Part shown: positions 17,272 to 25,842 of the stretch, in pieces
How the letters are laid out: each line of letters opens with the position of its first letter
Position numbering within the stretch: position 1 is the first letter of the stretch
Source of the DNA: DASPJQ01 sp035299065
GTDB lineage: Bacteria; Bacteroidota; Bacteroidia; Flavobacteriales_D; UBA2798
Direction of reading: 5' to 3'
DNA length: 43,292 nt
NCBI GenBank assembly: GCA_035299065.1
Contig: DATGXI010000014.1
Location: forward strand, 1 to 43,292
The notes under the pieces: model-generated
What the model was told of the DNA's origin: nothing
What the model saw: only the letters and a program-made list of their open reading frames with translations
Database searches by the model: none
Program-made: the position numbers and the translations under genes

Positions 17272-17496
17272 TTAAGAAAAATTTAATTGCGATATTTCGA
17301 AGGCGTCTGACTCAAGGACGCCTTCAATTTTTTTAAGCAGGTCCTGTATAAAAAGCATTTCAGGATATTGTGTGGCAATGAATTCATGCTTCTCGAAACG
17401 TTTACCAACCTGCTTATACTCTGTCCAGGTTTTGTCAGAGGTAATGATAAAAAACGATTTTAGGTTGGCGTATTTTCGGTAAACAGGAAACTGCAT
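17272..17496 (-). CDS. Small conserved-looking protein coupled to the response regulator
   Basis: A 74-residue soluble protein of unknown function beginning MQFPVYRKYANLKSFFIITS. It starts inside the stop codon of the upstream response regulator (TAATG, 1-nt overlap), so translation is probably coupled and the two products are needed together. No catalytic motif, membrane segment or signal is visible; the composition is mixed alpha/beta with a C-terminal helix (LFIQDLLKKIEGVL). I recall similar short proteins with a YRKY-x-KSFFxI start in Bacteroidota but cannot confirm them here. The tight coupling, the sense-strand protein character and the placement make it a real gene rather than a shadow. 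Confidence 0.72.
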   Translation of the reverse strand: MQFPVYRKYANLKSFFIITSDKTWTEYKQVGKRFEKHEFIATQYPEMLFIQDLLKKIEGVLESDAFEISQLNFS

Positions 17497-18170
17497 TATT
17501 GGGCAGCAAATAAATATTTGTTTGGACTAACCAGGTTACACTTTACGGCATACATCACAATGCCTGCTGTATTGGTAACACCTAATTTAGACATGATGTT
17601 TTTGCGATGTGTATTTACCGTATGGGTACTCAGGAAAAGTTTTTCTGCTATTTCCTGATTGGTAAATCCTTCAGCTATAAGCGTAATAATTTCCAGCTCG
17701 CGTTCAGTTATGGCAACCGGTGCGCAGGCAAGTGATTTAAACTCTCCTTTATTAATGTCAATAGACTCAGCTTTGATTTTCTCCAGAATTGATCCGCAAA
17801 AGAATTTATTTCCCTTGGCCGATTCGTATACCGAGTCAAGAATTTCAGCAATGTCACAATCCTTTTTAACGTACGATGTAATACCGGCTTTAATTGCACT
17901 GATGATGGCATTGCCCGTTGGTAAAAACGTAACTGCCACAAAATGAATGTCAGGATATACCCTTTTGATCTCTAAAATAACATCAACACTAAAGCCCGGA
18001 CTTGAAAAATCAATGATTACAACCTGGGGCTGTTCACGGGTTATGGCCGACAAAAGATGCTCGCGGTCAGTACATTCAGCCAACACTTTAATCTCTTTTT
18101 CACGACCCATAATAGCCTTTAAGCCCTCTCTAATCAGTTCGTTACTATCGGCTATAATGACTGTTACCAT
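17496..18170 (-). CDS. NarL/FixJ (LuxR)-type response regulator, orphan
   Basis: A 224-residue two-domain transcription factor. The receiver domain (1-120) has the phospho-acceptor Asp54 in VVIIDFSSP, the switch Thr81 in VAVTF and the conserved Lys102 in YVKKD. The C-terminal LuxR helix-turn-helix (about 152-210) has ITERELEIITLIAEGFTNQEIAEKL and STHTVNTHRKNIMSKLG. No histidine kinase is nearby, so its phosphodonor is unknown. A promoter and a perfect inverted repeat lie just upstream, suggesting autoregulation. The 74-residue gene that follows is coupled by a 1-nt overlap. Confidence 0.95.
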   Translation of the reverse strand: MVTVIIADSNELIREGLKAIMGREKEIKVLAECTDREHLLSAITREQPQVVIIDFSSPGFSVDVILEIKRVYPDIHFVAVTFLPTGNAIISAIKAGITSYVKKDCDIAEILDSVYESAKGNKFFCGSILEKIKAESIDINKGEFKSLACAPVAITERELEIITLIAEGFTNQEIAEKLFLSTHTVNTHRKNIMSKLGVTNTAGIVMYAVKCNLVSPNKYLFAAQ

Positions 18171-18193
18171 TCCTTATTTAGAATTATTATAAA

Positions 18194-18223
18194 CAAATAT
18201 AGGTATTGAAAGCATACCTGAAA
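18194..18223 (-). promoter_or_regulatory. Promoter and putative operator of the response regulator gene
   Basis: On the minus strand, TATATTTG (18201-18194) is a perfect -7 element and TTTC (18223-18220) an approximate -33 box, 18 nt apart. The 19-bp inverted repeat AGGTAT-N7-ATACCT (18201-18219) fills the spacer. A dimeric repressor or the regulator itself could bind there and block the polymerase. The leader to the ATG at 18170 is about 20 nt. Confidence 0.5.
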
Positions 18224-18368
18224 CGGGCCCGGGCAAAAAAAATTGGCAGGTTATGAAAAGGAAATGAACAGTGGTTCCCGGATCTTTGTTGTTAGTTGCA
18301 ATTGAATTTGGATGCAAGCTGGATAACACATTAAAATGTGGTTGAACCCAAAGCGTTTGCGGCAAAAA

Positions 18369-18725
18369 CTAACTGATATTCATTTTTGATTTAAAAATAA
18401 CCGCCATCAGTTTAGCGTGATCAATTACCTTTTTTGAATTGGGACCTTCAAAATTTTCATCAACTGCTTTTGTAATACACTCAATCCATGCATCAAAATG
18501 TTCTTTTTTCAAATTCAGTTTGGTATGTGGTAAAAATGCATTGCGTGTATACACCATTGGCGTATGCAATACAACCATTTCCCAAAAATCAAAAATATTT
18601 GGCAAGTGGTGTTCAAGGTCCAGTCCTTCAAATATGGGTTTCGTAACCGCGTTTGACAACAATAAGTCATATTGTTTACGAACCATTGTTTCAATAGCTG
18701 AACGCGATTCTATATCTTTTTTCAT
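18369..18725 (-). CDS. Group III truncated hemoglobin
   Basis: A 118-residue two-over-two globin that binds heme and oxygen or nitric oxide; group III members are usually cytoplasmic, with poorly known roles (NO, peroxide or oxygen handling). Visible family features are the B-helix Tyr19 (RKQYDLLL), the group III signature HHLPNIFDFWE, the TRNAFLPHTKLN loop and the proximal His76 in KKEHFDAW, followed by AVDENFEGP. It is the last gene of the tamB operon and overlaps yigZ by 4 nt (ATGA type). Confidence 0.9.
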   Translation of the reverse strand: MKKDIESRSAIETMVRKQYDLLLSNAVTKPIFEGLDLEHHLPNIFDFWEMVVLHTPMVYTRNAFLPHTKLNLKKEHFDAWIECITKAVDENFEGPNSKKVIDHAKLMAVIFKSKMNIS

Positions 18726-19312
18726 TTTAGCGATAGTATTTTCAATGAAACTTCATTTTTAAATTGTTCAACACATAAAACCGGAATTTCACAGGTAACT
18801 TTGCACAATTCCGTCTGCTCATTGGCAATAATATTTCCTTTTGCCGATTTTATACTTTTTAAGATCAATGACAGGTTTTCATACGTTGATTCTACGACAA
18901 ACCTTTTTGTTACGTTTTTTTCAATGATGTGTGATTTACCCAATACCATTTGTGCTGAAGTTTTATAGGCCTGTATGAGTCCGCCAACGCCTAGTTTTGT
19001 TCCACCAAAATAACGCACTACAATAACAAGAACGTTGGTTAAATCAAAAGCGGTTATTTGTCCAAGAATGGGTTTCCCTGCTGTATTGGATGGTTCACCA
19101 GCATCATTTACCCTGAAAATTTCTTTGCCTGCACCAAGCACATAGGCATAACAAACGTGCCTGCTATCATAAAATTCTTTTTTTACCGCATCCAGTATTT
19201 CTTTTACTTCTTCTTCTGACGAAACCGGGTACGCAAGTGCATGAAATTTACTTGCTTTTTCTTTAAACAAATCCCTTACCGGTTCCTGTATTGTTTTATA
19301 CGAAGAAGTCAT
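18722..19312 (-). CDS. YigZ/IMPACT-family protein
   Basis: A 196-residue member of the YigZ (UPF0029, IMPACT N-terminal) family. The core motifs are all present: SRHVCYAYVLG, RVNDAGEPSNTAGKPIL, and VVRYFGGTKLGVGGLIQAY. The C-terminal ferredoxin-like domain (about 130-196) also matches. Family function is not settled; roles linked to translation or nucleotide and RNA binding have been proposed, and eukaryotic IMPACT acts on Gcn1/Gcn2. It overlaps the transporter gene upstream and the hemoglobin gene downstream by 4 nt each, so the three are made from one mRNA. Confidence 0.93.
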   Translation of the reverse strand: MTSSYKTIQEPVRDLFKEKASKFHALAYPVSSEEEVKEILDAVKKEFYDSRHVCYAYVLGAGKEIFRVNDAGEPSNTAGKPILGQITAFDLTNVLVIVVRYFGGTKLGVGGLIQAYKTSAQMVLGKSHIIEKNVTKRFVVESTYENLSLILKSIKSAKGNIIANEQTELCKVTCEIPVLCVEQFKNEVSLKILSLK

Positions 19313-20172
19313 ACAAAGGCCATCAGGTAAATTGCCAGTATAGCCACTCCTACACCAGCCAGGTTAATTAAAGAAAGTTTCTCCTTAAAAAAAACAAACG
19401 CCAGCAAAGCAGCAACCAATACCGTTCCCATGTTTAATACCGGATAAAAGACACTTACATCCCATCCGGTAGCCGACAGCCCTTTAAACACAAACACAAT
19501 GCTTCCAAAGTTGGGTATACCCAGAATAATGCCTGCAAGTATGTTCCTTGATTTTATTTTTTGTTTACCACCAATAACCTGTATGGTAAGATAAACTGAC
19601 CCAAAAAAAGCCGCAAACATAAACAGGCAAGCCGTAAACTGGAATGTATTTTCGCGGTAAACATATTTTCCTGAACAATATCCCAGTATAATATCCAATA
19701 CACCACTTGCAAAAAAAATAATGACTGGAAATAACAATGAACCTTGTTTGTCTTTTGGCTTTCGGGTAACAAAGTACAGTGCAACCAATGCCAATAGAAT
19801 TCCTGCTATCCTAAGTCCTGTTATTTTTTCCTGCAGAAATGCAAAACCAAATATAACCGGTAGTACAACACTCATCTTATTGGCCACTGATGTAACTGAA
19901 ACCCCTGACTTTTGCGAGCTTATACCCATTAGATTAAAAATGCTGATAAACATGAGTCCAATTAATATGGCATACGGCCACCAGGGGCTTGAAAATACGG
20001 GTTGGTAAGTTGCCGGGTTGTAATAATTTACTGCAATGACAAAGCCAAGCGCTGATGCAACAATGTAATTTACTACAATTGCCTGAAGTAAATCAATTTT
20101 AAAAATCTCGAATGCTTTAAAAATAATATAAAGTACCGAAGAACAAAGTATGCATGCAATGACATAAATCAT
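19309..20172 (-). CDS. EamA/DMT-superfamily transporter
   Basis: A 287-residue inner-membrane protein with about ten hydrophobic segments arranged as two EamA-like halves of five, beginning directly with the first segment (MIYVIACILCSSVLYIIF). In the second half the sequence FVFKGLSATGWDVSVFYPVLNMGTVL resembles the conserved EamA core, and short charged loops (e.g. KPKDKQG after segment 5) separate the halves. DMT carriers export or import small metabolites; the substrate cannot be read from sequence. Location after ribD suggests, but does not show, a link with flavin or a related metabolite. It overlaps both ribD and yigZ by 4 nt. Confidence 0.85.
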   Translation of the reverse strand: MIYVIACILCSSVLYIIFKAFEIFKIDLLQAIVVNYIVASALGFVIAVNYYNPATYQPVFSSPWWPYAILIGLMFISIFNLMGISSQKSGVSVTSVANKMSVVLPVIFGFAFLQEKITGLRIAGILLALVALYFVTRKPKDKQGSLLFPVIIFFASGVLDIILGYCSGKYVYRENTFQFTACLFMFAAFFGSVYLTIQVIGGKQKIKSRNILAGIILGIPNFGSIVFVFKGLSATGWDVSVFYPVLNMGTVLVAALLAFVFFKEKLSLINLAGVGVAILAIYLMAFV

Positions 20173-21218
20173 GAATTGGGAAGTAAAATGGTTAGTTTAT
20201 CTTCTCCTATGCAATCCATTGATTTTTGCTTACCTTTTATGGCTGGGGCTAATATTCCGTCACCTATTTTTTTGGGGCTTGTAAAAATACGCGCTTCGTC
20301 CCATAATCCTGCTTCAATAAACTGGCGAAGCGTTTCTGTTCCACCTTCAACCAATACTGAAATTATTTTTTGATTATGCATGACCATCATGACTTGGTTT
20401 AAAAAATCCGTTTCGCTTACTTTTACCCATTGCACATTTTTTTCATCCAATGCTTTAAGTGTATTGAAAATAATTGTGGGCGCATCGGCATTAAATACAT
20501 TGTGTTCCGTATTTAACTTGCATTGCGGATCAAATACGACACGCACCGGGTTTGTACCCGAAACATGGCGAACAGTTAACAGTGGGTTATCTTTGTCAAT
20601 GGTTTTTCTACCAACCAAAATTCCCATTTCCTGGGCGCGCCATTGATGCACCAACGTATTGGCCATACTTCCTGTTAATTTATAATTACCTTCATGCACC
20701 GGTGCAATGTACCCGTCTTCACTCTGCGCCCATTTCAAAATGATATACGGACGTTGTTTTTCATGGAATGTAAAAAAACGTTTATTGAGTTCGCGGTTTT
20801 CGGCATCAAGAATTCCCTGCTCTACTTTTACGCCTTCTGATTTTAGCGCTTCTACACCTTTTCCGGCAACAAGTGGATTGGGATCAACCGAGGCAATAAC
20901 AACATGTTTTACACCTTGCGCAATAAGTAAGTCAGCGCATGGCGGTGTTTTTCCATAATGCGAGCACGGCTCCAAACTAACGTAAACGGTTGCTTCTGCC
21001 AGGTCAGGTTTTTCCTGTTTGCTCATGGTTTCAGCTTCGGTTTTTGCAAGTGCCTCCACCTCGGCATGCGGGCCTCCATAATACCTATGAAATCCTTCTG
21101 CAATAATTTTGTTGTCTTTTACCACAACACACCCAACCATGGGATTGGCACGCGTTGTTCCCAATCCTCTTTGCGCCAGTTCGAGGCAGCGTTGCATGTA
21201 TTTTTTATGGTCTGTCAA
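20169..21218 (-). CDS. ribD: Bifunctional riboflavin biosynthesis deaminase/reductase RibD
   Basis: Catalyses two consecutive cytoplasmic steps of riboflavin synthesis: deamination of the diaminopyrimidine, then reduction of the ribosyl side chain. At 349 residues both domains are present. The N-terminal cytidine-deaminase-like domain has the zinc site HAEVEAL (His51 with catalytic Glu53) and PCSHYGKTPPC (Cys85, Cys94). The C-terminal DHFR-like reductase has LKWAQSEDGYIAP and LVEGGTETLRQFIEAGLWDE. It starts 11 nt after tamB and overlaps the transporter gene by 4 nt. No other rib gene is in the window. Confidence 0.97.
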   Translation of the reverse strand: MTDHKKYMQRCLELAQRGLGTTRANPMVGCVVVKDNKIIAEGFHRYYGGPHAEVEALAKTEAETMSKQEKPDLAEATVYVSLEPCSHYGKTPPCADLLIAQGVKHVVIASVDPNPLVAGKGVEALKSEGVKVEQGILDAENRELNKRFFTFHEKQRPYIILKWAQSEDGYIAPVHEGNYKLTGSMANTLVHQWRAQEMGILVGRKTIDKDNPLLTVRHVSGTNPVRVVFDPQCKLNTEHNVFNADAPTIIFNTLKALDEKNVQWVKVSETDFLNQVMMVMHNQKIISVLVEGGTETLRQFIEAGLWDEARIFTSPKKIGDGILAPAIKGKQKSMDCIGEDKLTILLPNS

Positions 21219-21229
21219 TCGAAAACAAA

Positions 21230-24200
21230 TTAATTTGACCCGTTTAACATTTCATCGGGAACGGTGCTGTCAGGTTCAACATCAATGGGCTCTTCACGTT
21301 CTTTTTTTCTTTCCTTGCGGCTCTTCTTTTTCCTGGCGGTGTCTTTCCAGTCGCGGCTGGCCGGCCTGAAAATATTCAGAAATTTTTGAAGCATACGCAA
21401 TTGCTTTGAATTATCAAAATCCTTTTGGTAGAATATAGCCATGCCTTGTGTGTATGGTGCCTGCTGCGAATTGGTGATGTCAAATGCATTTGATTCATTG
21501 TACCCGCGCACCCGTATGTTTCCGTCTTCAGTCAATAAATACTCAATGTTAAAATCACCAATCAGGGAGTTTTGACTTTGGTTTGCTGCAGCCGCAGCCG
21601 AACTGCTTACTCCTACATTGGTGCTTATGTTTAGTCGCCCGTTCAGGGTTTGCGTTGAAAGTGCCAATGCCACTTCGGTTCCTGTAATTTCATCGCCTGG
21701 TTTATAGTTTATACCAATGTCATAATCTTTTGAAATTTGCGACAACAATGAATTCAGCTGGTTAGTTAATAATTCACTTGAATAATTGGCCGCGCTTGAA
21801 GCTCCTGTATTGGCTGCTGTTGTACCAATTGCATTTGCAGGTGTCAAAAATTTATTAATAAGCAGTAACGACATGCTTTGCCTGAACAATTCCTGGTTGG
21901 TGCTTTTTACACTGGCCAATGCGGCCCGTACATTTTCATCGGCTTTGGGAATATTGATATCAAAAACAAAATCGGGTTTGAACAATGAATTTTTTAATTG
22001 TATCTCAACTTTCACGTCCATATTTTTGCGGTAACTGCTTTGTATGTCAACCGGCATAATGTCAAATACACTTGCCTTAACAGGATAAACAGCTGTAATA
22101 TCAATTTCAGCGTTTAGCGGATCTCCGTACCACTTGATTGTTCCTCCTTTGGCCACAATAAAGTTTTTATTTATAATTGACTGCATGGCCAATTTATACG
22201 TACTTGGGTTATCAACTTCATACGTACCGTTCATAAGGAAGTCGCCAAGAGGAGTAATTTCCATTTTTATATCGCCCGCACCCCGCGCCTTCAATTGGGC
22301 CCCGCTTAATTTATCAAATACAATGTTGATCTCTGCCTCGGGTGTAACCCTGAAGTCAAATGTCATGGTAATACCGTCCAAATTTATTTTCTTCTCAGAA
22401 TTTGATGTGTCTTTATCACTTTCAAAAATCACGAAATCGCCCACAGTCACATCACCTACTCCATACATTGGCATAGTTAATTTGGTGTTTTTTTCGGTCT
22501 TGGCATCTATTACAACATCTATTTTGTCACCGTAACCTTGTATACTGGCTGTTCCGCTTGCGTAGGCTTTTCCATAATAAATTTCATTCATGTCCTCGGT
22601 TGTATTCAGGCATAACATCTTATTAAAGTTAAGGTCAAAGGCATAGTCACCATTGGTAAAATTTTTATGGTTATAGGTTCCGTTTACCGTACCACCATTT
22701 CCACGCACATCCTGTATGGTCAACTTGTTTAAAGCAATCATATCGGGCATTACTTCAATCTCCCCGTTTTCCAGGAAATACGATGTATTGAGCATGGTCA
22801 CTTTAATGGAACCGTTGTGTATTTTTAATTTTCCGTTGAATTGCGGTTCATCTGGACTACCTGTCAATTTAATTTCGCCATCAGCAAGGCTTTGGAAATT
22901 GGAAACAATGTCAGGCGGTAAAAACCCGTTCAGAAATGCCAGGTTTGTTCCCTTGAACAATATTCTGTAATCAAAGTTATTTTCTTTCCTGTCAAGATAG
23001 TAATTTCCCTTCACATCTAAACTTGGGATTCCTTTACGCGATAATTCACCAACGGTTACAACACGGTCACTTCCCTTTTCGTAATAATTGGTAGCACTAA
23101 AATCACCTACCCACTGGTTGTTTACAAAAAACGAATCAATGGCTATTGAGTTCACAAAATCGGGCCTGGTATAAACATTACCTAAAACAATGTTACCGTT
23201 TACATCACCCTTAAACGACAAGTCCTGGCCAATAAGCAATGGTGTAATTGTTTCCAATTTAAAATTGCATAGCGATGCCACAAGTTGATCCTGTTCGCTT
23301 TTTGAAATTACACCATCAATGGAAATGGACTGTGCACCATTGCGCGCGTCAAAGTCGCTAACACGTATGGTTGTTGAATCAATTTCAATTTTTGCAGGAT
23401 TTTCGTTTTTCCAGGTTCCCTGAGCTATTTTAATTTCTGATGGCTGAAGTGTGAAATTAAAGTTGTCATGGCTTACAATTGTTCCAAGTACAGTTAAGTC
23501 ACCAGAATTTCCAGTAGGTTTGTTTTTCCAGGTAATGTGTGACTCGGTATTGTTGTTAAAGGCCTGCATTTCCAACCTGAAGTTTTGAAGTTGTATGCTA
23601 TCATTGATGAAAAAATTTTGCGCCTTTATATCTGTGCTCAGGAAATCACCATTGTTTTTTGAAATTATTTTTAAGTCTTCAAGATATTGGTCGCCATACT
23701 TAAGCCTGGCAATATTCTTGCCCTGGAATTTGAAGATGTCCTGGCGCGAATCAAAACGCCCATCAAACACAATGTTTCTTGACAATTCCAATTCCGGTAT
23801 AAACAGTTTTTGAATTTTGGTAAAATCAAGTATTTCAATTTTATACTCAAACTTTTCGTATGAATCTACTTTCACCACGCGGTTGTCAAACATGGAAGGA
23901 ACTGCTTTTGATAAAATCCCAACAAATACATTTGGCAATTCTTTAAAATTGAAAATTCCTTCAATGTTCACGGTAGCTACTTCTGACTTCAGGCTTAATT
24001 TTTTGGTGGAGTCGGTTAATTCTTCGGCTTTAATGCGCAAATTATTGAAATCATACGCTACGTCTTTTTCCACAAAAACAATGTCTCTCACGTTTACTGT
24101 TCCCCTTAAGTCATCAGGATTAATACCCTGACCAGTGGTCCTGATCTCAAATGAAACTTTTGCCGACTCATCTCTGTTACCAAAATTTAAACGGGTTATG

Positions 24201-25801
24201 TACGCATTGCTAACGGTTGCAGTAAAGTCATATACCGGCACCATTTTACCTTTTACCCTTCGCCCATAATCAAAATAACCATCGTAATCAAGGCTAATGT
24301 TCGGATCACGTATTTTAAAGTTTCCTATAAATGTTTCATTCCTGATTTTACCATTTACTATTGTGTTGTGATACGCATAATCATTGTACACAAGTGATTG
24401 CACATCGGCCTTCACATTCACGTTCATGGTCTTTTTAAAATCACGTCCCGAAGCGGTCAAATCAATTGTACTGGTCATTTTACCAAGGCTATTGTCGTCC
24501 AGCAAGGTTCCTACATTGAACTCACGCAGGTTTATTTTTCCATTCACCGCGTATTGCTTGGTTTCAGGATTCACTTTATAATTCAAATCGGTAGTAGCGC
24601 TGCCAATGCTGCTCAATAAATTTCCGCTTGTGCTGAATTCGTCCAAGGTTCCTTTAAATTTACCCACATAATCAATATCACCAAGGTTCCGCACTTCATC
24701 GGGCAAGTCAAGGTAATCTTCTTTGCCGTATGGCGGAATTTTAAACTGGGCAAGATCCTTTTGCGATGCTTTTAATTTTTTTATCTGTAAATCAAAATAT
24801 GCTTTTTTAATGTGTGTAATGTCTTTGATGCGAAAATCACCAATGATCATGGTATTTGGTGTGTACCCAAACGTAAACCGCGTTGCTTCAAAATCATCAA
24901 CTGTTCCTTCAAACTTCCCATTCAGGAGTATGTTTTGATCGGCCCCTTGCAACTCATGTGCGAAATAGGATAAATCACCAAGGTTTAATGTTGTGGCCGA
25001 AATAAATGACGACATTCTTACTTTCGCTTCAAAATCATCAAAGTCTTCAAAGTCGTTAAAACTAAAAGTAAGGTAAGGCGACTTGATGACAGAATATGGA
25101 GTTTTCATGCGAAGGGGTGAAAACGTAAGAGATGATGGCGTGACTTTTAATTTCGAGTTGAGTGTATCCAAAATAAAACCGCTTTTTTCAATAAGCGAAA
25201 GATTTCGGATGGTAAGCGATGTAGTATCGCCATAATTTTTAAACTCGCTAAGATTTACATTCAAAGGAAATAAACCCAGGTGGTCAAAATCAACACCAAA
25301 CTTGCTGTAGGTTTTGTTGAAATTGTCCATTGAGAAATTTCCGCCTTTTACTTTTATCCTGCTGCAACTTATTTTCCATGGCTTTGATTTTTTATTTGGA
25401 TCACTTGGCCCGTCATCAAAATAATCGGCAATGAACTGGAAGTTTAAGTCCTTTTCACCTTTGTACTTGGCAATTTTAATGCGTGGCCCTGTAAGTGTAA
25501 TTTCATTTAGCTGAATATAGCGTTTGCGTACGGAATAATTTTGCAACACACATTTCATGCTGGGAGCATATAAAATTGTATCGTTCCGAAGGTCCTTTAC
25601 AAGCAAGCCCTTTAATTCAACGCGCTTTAGCAAATCAATTTCCACCCGTTCAATGGAGACCTTAGCGTTGAGCTCACCTGACATGTAACCAGCAAGAATT
25701 TGGGCCAGGTAGGTTTGAAAACCATAAAATTTAATGGCAAAAGCAAGCACAATAATGAGGCCAATAACGATATCTATCGTTACTCCGAGTGTCCTCATCA
25801 A
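21230..25801 (-). CDS. tamB: TamB-like translocation/assembly module protein (AsmA-like, DUF490)
   Basis: A 1523-residue envelope-spanning protein. An N-terminal signal-anchor (about residues 7-28) is followed by a very long beta-rich region typical of AsmA-like and TamB proteins, which are thought to form a hydrophobic groove bridging inner and outer membranes for lipid transport or outer-membrane protein insertion. The C-terminal DUF490 domain (about 1080-1460) includes NYKPGDEITGTEVALALSTQ and TLNGRLNISTNVGV. The last ~45 residues are an unusually basic then acidic tail (RKKKSRKERKKEREEP, then DVEPDSTVPDE). The gene begins the operon with ribD and is divergent from tsaD. The long forward shadow frames inside it are not genes. 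Confidence 0.94.
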   Translation of the reverse strand: MMRTLGVTIDIVIGLIIVLAFAIKFYGFQTYLAQILAGYMSGELNAKVSIERVEIDLLKRVELKGLLVKDLRNDTILYAPSMKCVLQNYSVRKRYIQLNEITLTGPRIKIAKYKGEKDLNFQFIADYFDDGPSDPNKKSKPWKISCSRIKVKGGNFSMDNFNKTYSKFGVDFDHLGLFPLNVNLSEFKNYGDTTSLTIRNLSLIEKSGFILDTLNSKLKVTPSSLTFSPLRMKTPYSVIKSPYLTFSFNDFEDFDDFEAKVRMSSFISATTLNLGDLSYFAHELQGADQNILLNGKFEGTVDDFEATRFTFGYTPNTMIIGDFRIKDITHIKKAYFDLQIKKLKASQKDLAQFKIPPYGKEDYLDLPDEVRNLGDIDYVGKFKGTLDEFSTSGNLLSSIGSATTDLNYKVNPETKQYAVNGKINLREFNVGTLLDDNSLGKMTSTIDLTASGRDFKKTMNVNVKADVQSLVYNDYAYHNTIVNGKIRNETFIGNFKIRDPNISLDYDGYFDYGRRVKGKMVPVYDFTATVSNAYITRLNFGNRDESAKVSFEIRTTGQGINPDDLRGTVNVRDIVFVEKDVAYDFNNLRIKAEELTDSTKKLSLKSEVATVNIEGIFNFKELPNVFVGILSKAVPSMFDNRVVKVDSYEKFEYKIEILDFTKIQKLFIPELELSRNIVFDGRFDSRQDIFKFQGKNIARLKYGDQYLEDLKIISKNNGDFLSTDIKAQNFFINDSIQLQNFRLEMQAFNNNTESHITWKNKPTGNSGDLTVLGTIVSHDNFNFTLQPSEIKIAQGTWKNENPAKIEIDSTTIRVSDFDARNGAQSISIDGVISKSEQDQLVASLCNFKLETITPLLIGQDLSFKGDVNGNIVLGNVYTRPDFVNSIAIDSFFVNNQWVGDFSATNYYEKGSDRVVTVGELSRKGIPSLDVKGNYYLDRKENNFDYRILFKGTNLAFLNGFLPPDIVSNFQSLADGEIKLTGSPDEPQFNGKLKIHNGSIKVTMLNTSYFLENGEIEVMPDMIALNKLTIQDVRGNGGTVNGTYNHKNFTNGDYAFDLNFNKMLCLNTTEDMNEIYYGKAYASGTASIQGYGDKIDVVIDAKTEKNTKLTMPMYGVGDVTVGDFVIFESDKDTSNSEKKINLDGITMTFDFRVTPEAEINIVFDKLSGAQLKARGAGDIKMEITPLGDFLMNGTYEVDNPSTYKLAMQSIINKNFIVAKGGTIKWYGDPLNAEIDITAVYPVKASVFDIMPVDIQSSYRKNMDVKVEIQLKNSLFKPDFVFDINIPKADENVRAALASVKSTNQELFRQSMSLLLINKFLTPANAIGTTAANTGASSAANYSSELLTNQLNSLLSQISKDYDIGINYKPGDEITGTEVALALSTQTLNGRLNISTNVGVSSSAAAAANQSQNSLIGDFNIEYLLTEDGNIRVRGYNESNAFDITNSQQAPYTQGMAIFYQKDFDNSKQLRMLQKFLNIFRPASRDWKDTARKKKSRKERKKEREEPIDVEPDSTVPDEMLNGSN

Positions 25802-25842
25802 AATCTTTACTATCTTGCCGGTCAGTTTAATATGTACAGTCT

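Noticed and set aside
18226..18241. GC-rich palindrome CGGGCCCG followed by an A-run, as a terminator
   Set aside because: The A/T run is on the wrong side of the hairpin for the minus-strand gene it would terminate, and no plus-strand gene ends there.
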